A stretch of 64,000 nucleotides of DNA from Pontivivens marinum (GTDB taxonomy: Bacteria > Pseudomonadota > Alphaproteobacteria > Rhodobacterales > Rhodobacteraceae). The notes under the pieces were generated by a model. It was not told where the DNA came from. It worked only from the letters and a program-made list of their open reading frames with translations, and did not search any database. The stretch is taken from assembly GCF_900231835.1 (NCBI RefSeq), contig NZ_OCTN01000005.1, positions 124,001 through 188,000 on the forward strand, written 5' to 3'. The position numbers were made by a program, and so were the translations under genes. Position 1 is the stretch's first letter. The number at the start of each line of letters is the position of its first letter. Of the stretch, positions 44,632-53,458 are shown in pieces.

Positions 44632-45474
44632 TCAATGCGCGGCGCCCTCACGCGCCAACAGATCGGCAAGGCCTATGCGATAATCGGGGTATTTCAGGGT
44701 GACGCCCAGCTCCTCCTTGATCCGGTTGTTCCGCACCTTTTTGCTCTCAGCGTAGAAACTGCGGGCCATGGGGGTCATTTCGGCATCCTCAATTCGTATG
44801 GCGGGCGGCACTGGCACGCCCAGCAGTTCGGCGGCGTGGGCGATAACCTCCTGCGGGGGGGCCGGATCGTCGTCACAGACATTGTAAACAGCGCCCGCAT
44901 TGGGTTGCGCGATGGAGGCAGCCAGAACCTGCGCGATATCCTCAACATGCGTGCGAGAGAAGACCTGCCCCTGTTTGATGATCCGGCGGGCGGTGCCTGC
45001 GCGTACCTTTGCAAAGGGGCCGCGGCCGGGACCGTAAATACCGGCAAGGCGGAAGATATGCAGCGGCAGGCCAAGTTGCGCCCACGCCCCCTCCGCCGCG
45101 ACGCGCGCGCGGCCCCGTTTTGTGGCGGGGGTCAGCGGTGAGGTTTCATCCACCCAGTCGCCATGGCGGTCGCCGTAAACGCCGGTGGTGGACAGGTATC
45201 CCACCCATTCCGCCGGAGCGTGGCGCAAGGTTTCAGCATATTCGGCCAGCACGGGGTCACTCTCCGCAGGCGCGACCGAGGTCAGGATATGCGTCGCGCC
45301 CATAATTAGCGGGGTCAGATCAGTTCCGGGCCAGACCACGGCCTCGATCCCGTCATCATGCAGGGCAGCGGCCTTTTCCTCGGACCGTGTGGTGCCGATG
45401 ATGCGAAAATCGCTTAGCAGTGGGGTCAAGGCGCGTGCGGAAAACCCGTGACCGATGGAAAGAAGCGTCTTCAT
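44632..45474 (-). CDS. NAD-dependent epimerase/dehydratase-like protein (YeeZ type)
   Basis: A 280-residue extended SDR. The N-terminal nucleotide motif is modified: LLSIGHGFSARAL. Further elements are GYLSTTGVYGDRHGDWVDE with the Thr/Tyr region and LPLHIFRLAGIYGPGR. The family is common beside metabolic genes and its substrate is unknown. It is followed downstream (lower coordinates) by the LLM gene and preceded by queG, all on the minus strand. Confidence 0.85.
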   Translation of the reverse strand: MKTLLSIGHGFSARALTPLLSDFRIIGTTRSEEKAAALHDDGIEAVVWPGTDLTPLIMGATHILTSVAPAESDPVLAEYAETLRHAPAEWVGYLSTTGVYGDRHGDWVDETSPLTPATKRGRARVAAEGAWAQLGLPLHIFRLAGIYGPGRGPFAKVRAGTARRIIKQGQVFSRTHVEDIAQVLAASIAQPNAGAVYNVCDDDPAPPQEVIAHAAELLGVPVPPAIRIEDAEMTPMARSFYAESKKVRNNRIKEELGVTLKYPDYRIGLADLLAREGAAH

Positions 45475-45496
45475 TGGGGCACCTCGCAGGAAATCA

Positions 45497-46522
45497 TCAT
45501 GTCGCCAACCGCTCTGCCGCCCAGCGAGCCGCGTCGGCCACCGCCGGATCAGGATCGTCGGTCAGATCCTGCGCACAGGGGCGCAGATCGGGCTGTCCCG
45601 AATTGCCAATAGCGTACAAAACGTTGCGCACAAAGCGGTCGCGGCCGATCCGCTTGATCGGGGAGCCAGCGAAAACCTCGCGGAAGGTCGCGTCGGTCAG
45701 CTTTACCAAATCATCCAGCCGTGGGGCCACCAGCTCGACCCGCGCCCAGTAGCCCGCATCTCGTGCCTCCTGCGCGAACTTGTTCCACGGGCACACGGCA
45801 AGGCAATCGTCGCAGCCATAGATGCGGTTGCCCAGCTTTTCGCGCAGCTCCAGATCGACGAGACCCTTATGCTCGATCGTCAGATAGGAAATGCAGCGCC
45901 GCGCATCCAGTTGAAACGGAGCGGGGAATGCGCCGGTTGGGCACGCATCGAGGCAGGCCGTGCAGCTACCGCATTTTTCAACGCCCGCCGTATCCTGTTC
46001 CAGTTCCAGCGTCGTGAAAATTGATCCGAGGAAGAACCAGTTGCCCAAATCGCGGCTGAGCAGGTTGGTATGTTTTCCCTGCCAGCCTAGTCCAGCCGCC
46101 TGCGCCAGTGGTTTTTCCATCACGGGGGCGGTATCGACGAAAACCTTGATCTGGCATCCGGTCTGTTCCACCAGCCAGCGCCCCAGCCGTTTGAGGCGCT
46201 TCTTCACCAGATCGTGGTAATCCTTGTTGCGGGCATAAACGCTGATTGCGCCGATTTCAGGCTGCTCCAACAGGCTGAGCGGGTCCACATCGGGCGTATA
46301 GGGTTCTGCCAGCATGATAACGCTGCGTGCCTCGGGCCACAGGGCGGTTGGGTCGCCGCGCCAATTTGCGCGATCCGCCATCCAGCCCATCTGGCCGTGC
46401 ATATCCTTGGCCAAAAACTGGCCCAAACGGTCGGCTGCATGAGGAATGGCGTCAGGTGCGCACACGCCCATCCGCGCAAACCCTTGCGCCTGCGCCTCGA
46501 CCCTTATGCGGGCCGCATCCAT
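45497..46522 (-). CDS. queG: Epoxyqueuosine reductase QueG
   Basis: A 341-residue cobalamin- and iron-sulfur-dependent enzyme that performs the last step of queuosine synthesis in tRNA. Cysteines for two [4Fe-4S] clusters are seen: C184, C187, C190 and C194 in [15 protein letters not shown], and C210, C237, C240 and C244 ([12 protein letters not shown]). The conserved Asp is D130 in [13 protein letters not shown], and a HEAT-like tail closes the protein. The start at 46522 overlaps the GST stop (TGATG). Confidence 0.96.
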   Translation of the reverse strand: MDAARIRVEAQAQGFARMGVCAPDAIPHAADRLGQFLAKDMHGQMGWMADRANWRGDPTALWPEARSVIMLAEPYTPDVDPLSLLEQPEIGAISVYARNKDYHDLVKKRLKRLGRWLVEQTGCQIKVFVDTAPVMEKPLAQAAGLGWQGKHTNLLSRDLGNWFFLGSIFTTLELEQDTAGVEKCGSCTACLDACPTGAFPAPFQLDARRCISYLTIEHKGLVDLELREKLGNRIYGCDDCLAVCPWNKFAQEARDAGYWARVELVAPRLDDLVKLTDATFREVFAGSPIKRIGRDRFVRNVLYAIGNSGQPDLRPCAQDLTDDPDPAVADAARWAAERLAT

Positions 46523-47187
46523 CAAAAATCCAGATCGGCGTAATGCGGCGGCGGCGGCATTCCGGGCACGGCATCGGCCAGAATCGCACGGAAGGCGGGG
46601 CGCGATTTAATGCGCGCGTACCAATCCTTCACATTTGCGGACCGGTCCCAATCCACATCATCGACATAATCGAGGCAGGACAGGTGCGCCGCCGCCGCGA
46701 AATCCGCGATGGTCATCTGATCGCCCGCCAGCCAGCGCCGTTGATCGGTCAGCCAGTCCAGATAATCGATATGGAATTTGATATTCGACACGCCCTGCCG
46801 GATGCGCGCGCTCTCGGGATAACCGGATTTTTTGAGCTTTTTGGTTACGCGTTCGTAAAGCAGGTTTACCGTCACCTCATGATGAAACTTGTCATCGAAC
46901 CAATTGGCCAGCCGCCGTGCCTCGGCCCGCTCGGCGGGGGTATCGGGCAGCAGTTTCGGCTCTGGCACGGTTTCGTCCAGATATTCACAAATCGCGCTGG
47001 AATCGCTGAGGGTTAGCCCGTCGATTTGCAGCACCGGCACCTGCGAGGCGGGGTTGAGCAGCAGGAACTCCATCCGACGCTCCCACGGCTTTTCCTCGAC
47101 GAGGTCAACCTCGATACGCTTTTCGGCCAGCACCAGGCGGACCTTGCGGGAAAACGGGGACAGGGGCAGGTGGTGTAATCTACGCAT
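46522..47187 (-). CDS. Glutathione S-transferase family protein
   Basis: A 221-residue GST with a thioredoxin-like N-domain ([20 protein letters not shown] with Ser in the position used for glutathione activation, then [13 protein letters not shown] and [13 protein letters not shown]) and a helical C-domain ([20 protein letters not shown]). The class cannot be fixed by reading. It is translationally coupled to queG by TGATG. Confidence 0.93.
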   Translation of the reverse strand: MRRLHHLPLSPFSRKVRLVLAEKRIEVDLVEEKPWERRMEFLLLNPASQVPVLQIDGLTLSDSSAICEYLDETVPEPKLLPDTPAERAEARRLANWFDDKFHHEVTVNLLYERVTKKLKKSGYPESARIRQGVSNIKFHIDYLDWLTDQRRWLAGDQMTIADFAAAAHLSCLDYVDDVDWDRSANVKDWYARIKSRPAFRAILADAVPGMPPPPHYADLDF

Positions 47188-47281
47188 GATGACTTTCGCG
47201 GTGTGATACTGTGATCAGGTATGCCTTCACGTAAGGGGCAGCATCAACCATCGCATGCAATTTACTCGCGAAATCTTGCCA

Positions 47282-47947
47282 CTATCCATTGGGCAGGCAG
47301 TCCAATCCGCCATTTGAGCGAAGAGTCGCCGCCCCATCCGCGATTGACGCTGCCCTGCCCCGCACGAAATCCGACGGTTGTGCGGCGTTTCTGTCACGTG
47401 GTGCGGGCAGAATGGCCGCGATCCGCGCGGCCTGTACTGGCGATAAATCGGATGCGTCCACCCCGAACCAGTGTTGCGCGGCGGCCTGCACGCCGAATAC
47501 GCCGCGTCCGGTTTCCGCGACGTTCAGGTAAACCTCGATGATGCGTTCCTTGGACCATGTTGCCTCGATCAACAGGGTCAAGGCGGCCTCTAGCCCCTTG
47601 CGGGTCCAGCTTGCCTGCTGCCACAGATAGACGTTTTTCGCGACCTGCTGCGTGATCGTGGACCCGCCACGGCGGCGGTCATCCTGCATTGCGTCACGGA
47701 TAGCATCCAGATCCAGGCCGAAATGCTGGCAGAACCGCGCATCCTCAGCCGCGATAACGCTGGCCGGCATGGGGCCGGTTTGATCGTAGCGCACCCAATC
47801 GCGTTGCAAGCTGCCCTGCGCGCGCCATTGCACCACCTGCGTATGCGTGATTGGCGGCACGACCCAGCGGCCCGCAATGACAATCAGCATCACAACGGCC
47901 AGCACCCGTAGGGACCAGCGCAGGATCGTTCGGATCAATCGTTTCAT
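47282..47947 (-). CDS. mtgA: Monofunctional peptidoglycan transglycosylase MtgA
   Basis: A 221-residue GT51 glycosyltransferase that polymerises lipid II at the inner membrane. An N-terminal membrane helix (VLAVVMLIVIAGRWVV) is followed by the catalytic motif IAAEDARFCQHFG with E68, then RGGSTITQQVAKN (residues 93-105) and SKERIIEVYLN, ending with the usual AARIAAILPAPR. I chose the ATG at 47947; a GTG at 47962 is an alternative. No transpeptidase domain is present. Confidence 0.95.
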   Translation of the reverse strand: MKRLIRTILRWSLRVLAVVMLIVIAGRWVVPPITHTQVVQWRAQGSLQRDWVRYDQTGPMPASVIAAEDARFCQHFGLDLDAIRDAMQDDRRRGGSTITQQVAKNVYLWQQASWTRKGLEAALTLLIEATWSKERIIEVYLNVAETGRGVFGVQAAAQHWFGVDASDLSPVQAARIAAILPAPRDRNAAQPSDFVRGRAASIADGAATLRSNGGLDCLPNG

Positions 47948-47989
47948 CGTCAAGCTATGCACGAGTACTGAGGCAAGCGAAAGTCGGCA

Positions 47990-48259
47990 CTAGCGGTCGT
48001 TCTCATCCAGACCAATCATCAGCCGTGTCACGGGGTTACGTTGTGCACGCGCCGTTGTTCCGCCGACCCGCAGCGCCCAACGCGCCGCGGCCGGAAACAT
48101 GATGCCGAAGAACGCAACGATCACCACGATTGAGCCTGATGCCTGAAACAACACGTTTGCGATCGGGCCTTGTGACGCCATCCATGACAGCAGCGATAAA
48201 ACCGCGACTGGCGCTGCAACAGCGATGATCATCAGGCTGATTCGTGTCCGGCGCCTCAT
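47990..48259 (-). CDS. Small two-helix membrane protein
   Basis: An 89-residue basic protein with two membrane helices (about residues 8-28, IIAVAAPVAVLSLLSWM, and 42-60, SIVVIVAFFGIMFPA). I do not recognise a family. It overlaps the nadE stop by ATGA, so it is co-translated with nadE, and lies 42 bases before mtgA on the same strand. Confidence 0.7.
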   Translation of the reverse strand: MRRRTRISLMIIAVAAPVAVLSLLSWMASQGPIANVLFQASGSIVVIVAFFGIMFPAAARWALRVGGTTARAQRNPVTRLMIGLDENDR

Positions 48260-49914
48260 GCGGAACGCCAGCGGTTTGCGATGGGATAACGGCGGTCCAG
48301 CCAGAAGGCGCGGGTTGTCAGACGTGTGCCGGGGGCGGATTGAAAACGCTTATATTCTGCAATGTAGAGCAGGTTTTCAATGCGCTTCACCGTCTCGAAC
48401 TCATGACCGGCGGCGACGCAATCGGCGACGGATTGCTCTCCCTCGATCAGGCGTTCAAGGATGTCGTCCAGCACCTCGTAGGGGGGCAGCGAATCCTCGT
48501 CCTTTTGATCCTCACGCAGTTCGGCACTAGGCGGTTTGTCGATGATGCGCACGGGGATCACCTCACCCGCGTTACCTTTCATCCATGCCGGATCGTGGTT
48601 GGCGTTGCGCCAGCGGCATGTCTCGAACACCCGCATTTTATACAGATCCTTGAGCGGGTTATATCCACCCGACATATCGCCATAGATCGTGGCATAGCCG
48701 ACGGCGACCTCGGATTTATTTCCGGTGGTCAGCAGCATCTCACCGAACTTGTTGCTCAACGCCATCAGCAGCACACCGCGCAGGCGGGACTGGATATTTT
48801 CCTCGGTCAGGCCGGGTTCTGTACCCGCGAATAGCGGGGCCAAGGTTTCGGTTACGGCGGTGCGAGGGCCAGAAATCGGCACGTAATCGTAATGGCAGCC
48901 TAGGGCGTTGGCGCAGGCCTCCGCATCCTCAAGGCTATGTGGGGACGTATATTCCGAGGGCAGCATAACGCACCGCACATTTTCCGAACCCAGCGCATCC
49001 GCCGCGATTGTCGCCGTCAGCGCCGAATCAACCCCACCGGACATGCCGAGCAATGCCTTTTTGAAGCCGGTTTTGGCAAAATAATCGCGAACGCTCTCAA
49101 CCATGGCGCGGTAATCCAGCGCGTAATCCGAAGGCAATGTGACCTTTTCATCTGACGTGCAACGCACGCCCTGCGCCTCACGAGCGAACTCCACAGTCTG
49201 AATGCAGGCATCAAAGGCAGGCATCAGCACCGCCAGCGCGCCGCCGGGGTTCAGCACAAACGAGGTGCCGTCAAATATCTGGTCATCCTGTCCGCCGATC
49301 ATGTTGAGGTAAACCAGCGGCAGGCCGCTTTCGACCACGCGCGACACCATGTGGCTCATCCGGCGTTCATGTTTGGCACGATGATAGGGCGATCCATTGG
49401 GAACAAACAGCATTTCAGCGCCGCTTTCCTCCAATGTTTCGGTCGGGCCGACATGCCATGCATCCTCGCAAATCGGGATGCCAACGCGCCAACCGCGAAT
49501 CGAAACAGGGCCTTGGGGTTCTGCCGGTGTGTAGACGCGATGCTCATCAAACACGCTATCATTGGGCAACATCTGCTTTTTCACGACGGCAGCAACGCGG
49601 CCACCATCCAGAATCCAATAGGCGTTATAGAGGTCCGTCCCCTCCAGATAGGGGGCGCCGATTCCCAGCGCAGGACCGTCGGTCAACTCCGCGGCCAATG
49701 CCTCGACCCGTGCAATCACATCAGAGACAAAGGCAGGTTTGCGCCCCAAATCGGTGGTTTGATAGCCTGTTGCGAACATTTCCGGCAGGGCAACCATATC
49801 GGCATTATCCCGTGCACCAGCAGCGTGGGCCGCCCGTGCCTGCGCGATATTACCCGCCAAATCGCCCACCACCGGATTGAGTTGCGCCAGTGTCAGCCTG
49901 AACTTGTCCGCCAT
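48256..49914 (-). CDS. nadE: Glutamine-dependent NAD+ synthetase
   Basis: A 552-residue two-domain enzyme that amidates nicotinate adenine dinucleotide to NAD. The N-terminal glutaminase (nitrilase fold) has E45 in ALPEMF, a lysine in VVKKQMLPN (112-113) and nucleophile C149 in GIPICEDAW. The C-terminal synthetase has the ATP loop GMSGGVDSALT near residue 293 and GNKSEVAVGYATIYGDMSGG. The start at 49914 follows GAGGTGCGAT; an in-frame start at 49944 lacks a ribosome site. The NAD regulator gene lies some 8 kb away. Confidence 0.96.
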   Translation of the reverse strand: MADKFRLTLAQLNPVVGDLAGNIAQARAAHAAGARDNADMVALPEMFATGYQTTDLGRKPAFVSDVIARVEALAAELTDGPALGIGAPYLEGTDLYNAYWILDGGRVAAVVKKQMLPNDSVFDEHRVYTPAEPQGPVSIRGWRVGIPICEDAWHVGPTETLEESGAEMLFVPNGSPYHRAKHERRMSHMVSRVVESGLPLVYLNMIGGQDDQIFDGTSFVLNPGGALAVLMPAFDACIQTVEFAREAQGVRCTSDEKVTLPSDYALDYRAMVESVRDYFAKTGFKKALLGMSGGVDSALTATIAADALGSENVRCVMLPSEYTSPHSLEDAEACANALGCHYDYVPISGPRTAVTETLAPLFAGTEPGLTEENIQSRLRGVLLMALSNKFGEMLLTTGNKSEVAVGYATIYGDMSGGYNPLKDLYKMRVFETCRWRNANHDPAWMKGNAGEVIPVRIIDKPPSAELREDQKDEDSLPPYEVLDDILERLIEGEQSVADCVAAGHEFETVKRIENLLYIAEYKRFQSAPGTRLTTRAFWLDRRYPIANRWRSA

Positions 49915-50112
49915 ATCGCACCTCGTCTCACGAATTTGCCTCAATATGGCCGCATATCGTGCGCAGACCTAGCCGCGCAAGTCTAATGCCAACAGGTGAT
50001 CGTGTCGGCAGCCCTATCTGACGGGATTCCATAGTTGTCAGGTTGGGCTGATGCACATACTGTCTGGTAATAATAGGCCAACATAGTTGGTGGAAAATGT
50101 CAGGGGGCCGGA

Positions 50113-51576
50113 ATGATCTACATTCCGCGCGTGGAACAAATGAAAACACGGGTTTCGCAATTTGCTCTGGGTCTCGGCCTTGTCGCCTTTGGCACGATGT
50201 CTGCCCATGCGCAATCTGATGGCGCTGTAGAGACCAAGCAATACGATACTGGCGGCGTGTATGAGGGTGAGTTCAAGGACGGCCTTCAGCATGGTCAGGG
50301 GACCTATCGCCTGCCAAACGGATATGAATATACCGGCAATTGGGTCGATGGACAGATCGAGGGCGACGGCGTTGCGCAGTTCCCCAATGGCTCCGTCTAT
50401 ACCGGCCAGTTCCTGAACGGTCAGCCCCACGGCATCGGCTCCATCGTGTTTTCCGATGGCGGCACCTATGAGGGGGAATGGCTGGACAGCGTGATTTCCG
50501 GCACCGGCGTTGCGATTTACGCCAATGGTGTGCGGTATGAGGGTGAGTTCCAGAACTCCGTCCATCACGGCACCGGCACGATGATCTCTCCCAACGGGTA
50601 CCGCTATGAGGGTACGTGGGTTGAGGGAACCAAGGACGGATCGGGCAAAATTACCTATCCTGATGGCGCTGTATACGAGGGCGATATCGCCCGCGGTATC
50701 CGTGAGGGTGAGGGCACGCTCGTCCTGCCAGACGGGTTGAGCTATACCGGTGAATGGTCCGACAACCAGATCAACGGTGAGGGGGTTCTGACCCAGCCCA
50801 CCGGCGATATCTACGAGGGTACGCTGGTTGACGGTCAACGTCAGGGCGTCGGCATCGCAACCTATGCGAATGGCGATATATACGAGGGTGAGTTCGCAGC
50901 CGACCTGCGCGACGGCACCGGCACATTCCAGGGCGTAGACGGCTATGTCTATGAGGGTGAATGGGTCGAGGGCCGGATCGAGGGCACAGGCCTGGTCCGC
51001 TATCCCGATGGTTCGGTTTACGAGGGCGAATTCCTCAACGATCTCAGCCACGGCACAGGCACCATCACCTATCCTGACGGCTCCTCCTATTCCGGCGAAT
51101 GGGTTGAGGGCGTGATCGAGGGTGAAGGCATCGCCAAATACGATAACGGCTTGGTCTATGAGGGTGCGTTCCGCAATGCGCGCAACCACGGCTATGGCGT
51201 TATGACCTATGATGACGGCTATCAATATGCCGGCAACTGGCAGGACGGCCTGCGCCACGGTGACGGCGTTGCAACCTATGCTGACGGCACGATCTATACC
51301 GGTACGTTCATCGACGGTCAGCGTGAGGGTGAGGGCACCATCACCATGCCAGACGGCTTTGAATATGTTGGCGGCTGGGCGCGTGGTGAAATCGACGGTC
51401 AGGGCACTGCGAAATACCCCAATGGCGATCTGTACGAGGGCTTCTTCGTCGCAGGTCAACGTCAGGGTCGCGGCCTGATGACATATGCATCCGGTGAGAC
51501 ATATGACGGCTACTGGGTCGAGGGTGAGCAAGCATCCGAGGATGAAGCCGCCGCTGCTGGTGTAGACACCAACTAA
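50113..51576 (+). CDS. Exported MORN-repeat protein
   Basis: A 487-residue protein made almost wholly of MORN repeats. A signal peptide (cleavage probably at AHA/Q, residue ~34) precedes 18 complete 23-residue repeats of the form GxxYEGEWxxGxxxGxGxxxYPD plus a partial nineteenth, then an acidic tail EDEAAAAGVDTN. MORN repeats form elongated beta sheets and in bacteria often sit at the cell surface, sometimes on peptidoglycan or lipids; the role here is unknown. The start at 50113 has AGGGGG six bases upstream. Repeat units differ enough to rule out a very recent expansion. A perfect 11-bp hairpin follows. Confidence 0.93.
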   Translation: MIYIPRVEQMKTRVSQFALGLGLVAFGTMSAHAQSDGAVETKQYDTGGVYEGEFKDGLQHGQGTYRLPNGYEYTGNWVDGQIEGDGVAQFPNGSVYTGQFLNGQPHGIGSIVFSDGGTYEGEWLDSVISGTGVAIYANGVRYEGEFQNSVHHGTGTMISPNGYRYEGTWVEGTKDGSGKITYPDGAVYEGDIARGIREGEGTLVLPDGLSYTGEWSDNQINGEGVLTQPTGDIYEGTLVDGQRQGVGIATYANGDIYEGEFAADLRDGTGTFQGVDGYVYEGEWVEGRIEGTGLVRYPDGSVYEGEFLNDLSHGTGTITYPDGSSYSGEWVEGVIEGEGIAKYDNGLVYEGAFRNARNHGYGVMTYDDGYQYAGNWQDGLRHGDGVATYADGTIYTGTFIDGQREGEGTITMPDGFEYVGGWARGEIDGQGTAKYPNGDLYEGFFVAGQRQGRGLMTYASGETYDGYWVEGEQASEDEAAAAGVDTN

Positions 51577-51581
51577 TCTGG

Positions 51582-51614
51582 ATGGGTGCTGCGTGATCGA
51601 CATGCAGCACCCAT
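51582..51614 (+). terminator. Hairpin after the MORN gene
   Basis: ATGGGTGCTGC (51582-51592) pairs perfectly with GCAGCACCCAT (51604-51614) around an 11-base loop. No T run follows, so it may be Rho-assisted or a transcript stabiliser. Confidence 0.55.
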
Positions 51615-51666
51615 AATCAGACCGCATCAATACCGATTATAAGATGATGGCCCCCCGAACGCAGAT

Positions 51667-51698
51667 TTGCGCCTGCGGCGTGGGGTCCGCAGGCGCAA
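51667..51698. other. Perfect 12-bp GC-rich hairpin in the MORN-gltX gap
   Basis: TTGCGCCTGCGG (51667-51678) pairs perfectly with CCGCAGGCGCAA (51687-51698), loop CGTGGGGT. On the plus strand AGGAGGGGAGAG follows at 51714; on the minus strand this is CTCTCCCCTCCT placed before the hairpin. It could be the 3' hairpin of a small RNA or a terminator for a minus-strand transcript. Confidence 0.45.
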
Positions 51699-51768
51699 CT
51701 GGCACGAGCCGCGTAGGAGGGGAGAGTCGGCCCGCATCCAGGACGTGAACGCCACTTATTAAGATGGT

Positions 51769-51960
51769 TCAGCTACGCTCGATTACCACTTTGCAAAAAT
51801 CTTTCGGCAAAGTCTGTGTGAAATTAGACAGTTGCGCCCAAAATGCTGCAATTGCTCCATGCGAAGCTGTCACCGATAGGGCAGCAGCAGCCAGCAAATA
51901 ATCATCGCAGCGCTGCCCATGGTTACATGATGTCGGTAGAATGGCATATGGCCCCTGCAT
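51769..51960 (-). CDS. Possible small protein in the MORN-gltX gap
   Basis: A 63-codon minus-strand frame starting at 51960 behind a strong AGGGGGGAA ribosome site. The product contains a hydrophobic Ala-rich middle (DYLLAAAALSVTASHGAIAA) and a more polar end. I recognise no family. It is the only candidate gene in the 500-base gap 51577-52076; the rest of that gap holds the two hairpins and the gltX leader. Chance remains a real explanation. Confidence 0.3.
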   Translation of the reverse strand: MQGPYAILPTSCNHGQRCDDYLLAAAALSVTASHGAIAAFWAQLSNFTQTLPKDFCKVVIERS

Positions 51961-52076
51961 TTCCCCCCTAATATTGGGCATCGCGCCCCATTGGCATGCG
52001 GACTAAACATTCCCACTTAAATGCCACGCCGGAGTGGGCTATGCAGTCCACAACGCACTCAAGCTGAAAGCAGACC

Positions 52077-53399
52077 ATGACCGTCACCCGTTTCGCCCCA
52101 TCGCCGACCGGATATCTTCATATCGGGAACCTGCGCACCGCGCTGTTCAACTGGCTGATCGCGAAGCAGCAGGGTGGCACCTTTATCCTGCGCCTCGACG
52201 ATACGGACCCCGAGCGTTCGAAGCAGGAATATGCCGATGGCATTCAGCAGGATCTGGAATGGCTGGGCCTTACATGGGACCGCATCGAAACCCAGTCCAG
52301 CCGCATGGATCGCTATGCTGATGCCGCCGATAAAATGCGCGCGGATGGCCGGTTATATGAGGCATTCGAAACCCCGACCGAGCTGGATCTAAAGCGTAAA
52401 AAGCTGCTGAACATGGGCCGCCCGCCCGTTTATGATCGCGGCGCGCTGGATTTGAGCGAGGCGGAAAAGGATGCCCTGCGTGCAGAACGTGGTGGCCACT
52501 GGCGCTTTAAGCTGGATCGTGAGCGTATCAACTGGACTGATGGCATTCTGGGCGACATCTCGATTGATGCGGCCTCCGTCTCCGATCCGGTTCTGATCCG
52601 TGGCGACGGGCAGGTTTTGTACACCATTGCCAGCGTCGTGGATGACACCGATATGGGCATCACCAACGTCGTGCGCGGCTCCGATCACGTGACGAATACG
52701 GCGACCCAAATCCAGATCATGTCCGCAATTGGCCACGATCACCCCAGCTTTGCCCATCACTCGCTGTTGACTGGGCCACAGGGCGAGGCACTGTCCAAAC
52801 GCTTGGGGACATTGTCCCTGCGTGATCTGCGGGCCGCCGGAATTGAGCCGATGGCATTGCTTAGCCACCTTGCACGCCTTGGCTCATCCGATCCGGTTGA
52901 ACTGCGCAGCACGCATCAGGAACTGATCGATGGCTTTGACCTCAGCCGGTTCGGATCTGCACCGACGAAATTCGACGTGGATGACCTGCGCCCACTAACC
53001 GCGCGCGTGCTGCATGGCCGTGAATACGCCGATGTTGCCGATGCACTGACCGCACGTGGCGTCACCGGCCCCAAGGCGGAGCCATTTTGGCTAATGGCCC
53101 GTGAAAACGTTGAGGTGATCGCCGATGTCGATCCGCTGTGGGACATCGTGCAGAACGGTGCAACGCCGATGGTTGCGGAAGCGGATGCAGAATTTATCGC
53201 AGATGCTTTCGCCAATTTGCCTGCACAGCCATGGGGCGATAACAGCTGGTCTGAATGGGCTAACCTGATGAAATCACGATCAGGTCGCAAGGGTAAGGCC
53301 CTGTTCATGCCCCTGCGCAAGGCCCTGTCGGGGATGGAGCGTGGACCCGATATGGGCCGCCTGATGCCCCTGCTGAGCCAGAAACCGACCCTCGATTAG
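52077..53399 (+). CDS. gltX: Glutamate-tRNA ligase
   Basis: A 440-residue class I aminoacyl-tRNA synthetase. The HIGH motif is HIGN in SPTGYLHIGNLRTALF (H15-N18), and the KMSKS counterpart near residue 240 is ALSKRLG. The length fits the shorter of the two GluRS types that often coexist in alphaproteobacteria, so this may be one of a pair. It starts at 52077 just behind AAGCAGACC, a weak ribosome site. The next gene begins 60 bases downstream. Confidence 0.94.
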   Translation: MTVTRFAPSPTGYLHIGNLRTALFNWLIAKQQGGTFILRLDDTDPERSKQEYADGIQQDLEWLGLTWDRIETQSSRMDRYADAADKMRADGRLYEAFETPTELDLKRKKLLNMGRPPVYDRGALDLSEAEKDALRAERGGHWRFKLDRERINWTDGILGDISIDAASVSDPVLIRGDGQVLYTIASVVDDTDMGITNVVRGSDHVTNTATQIQIMSAIGHDHPSFAHHSLLTGPQGEALSKRLGTLSLRDLRAAGIEPMALLSHLARLGSSDPVELRSTHQELIDGFDLSRFGSAPTKFDVDDLRPLTARVLHGREYADVADALTARGVTGPKAEPFWLMARENVEVIADVDPLWDIVQNGATPMVAEADAEFIADAFANLPAQPWGDNSWSEWANLMKSRSGRKGKALFMPLRKALSGMERGPDMGRLMPLLSQKPTLD

Positions 53400-53458
53400 G
53401 AATGCCTTAATCTGCGTGGGGTACCGCTGAAACGGAGAAATCCGGCGGAGCCCTACGC

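Noticed and set aside
50280-51520. CRISPR-like regular spacing
   Set aside because: The 69-base periodicity comes from protein-coding MORN repeats, with divergent units and no spacers.
50038-51630. A 530-codon open frame on the minus strand covering the whole MORN gene
   Set aside because: It mirrors the 69-base repeat periodicity of the sense gene, has no ribosome site and gives a low-complexity product; the sense strand has a signal peptide and canonical MORN repeats.
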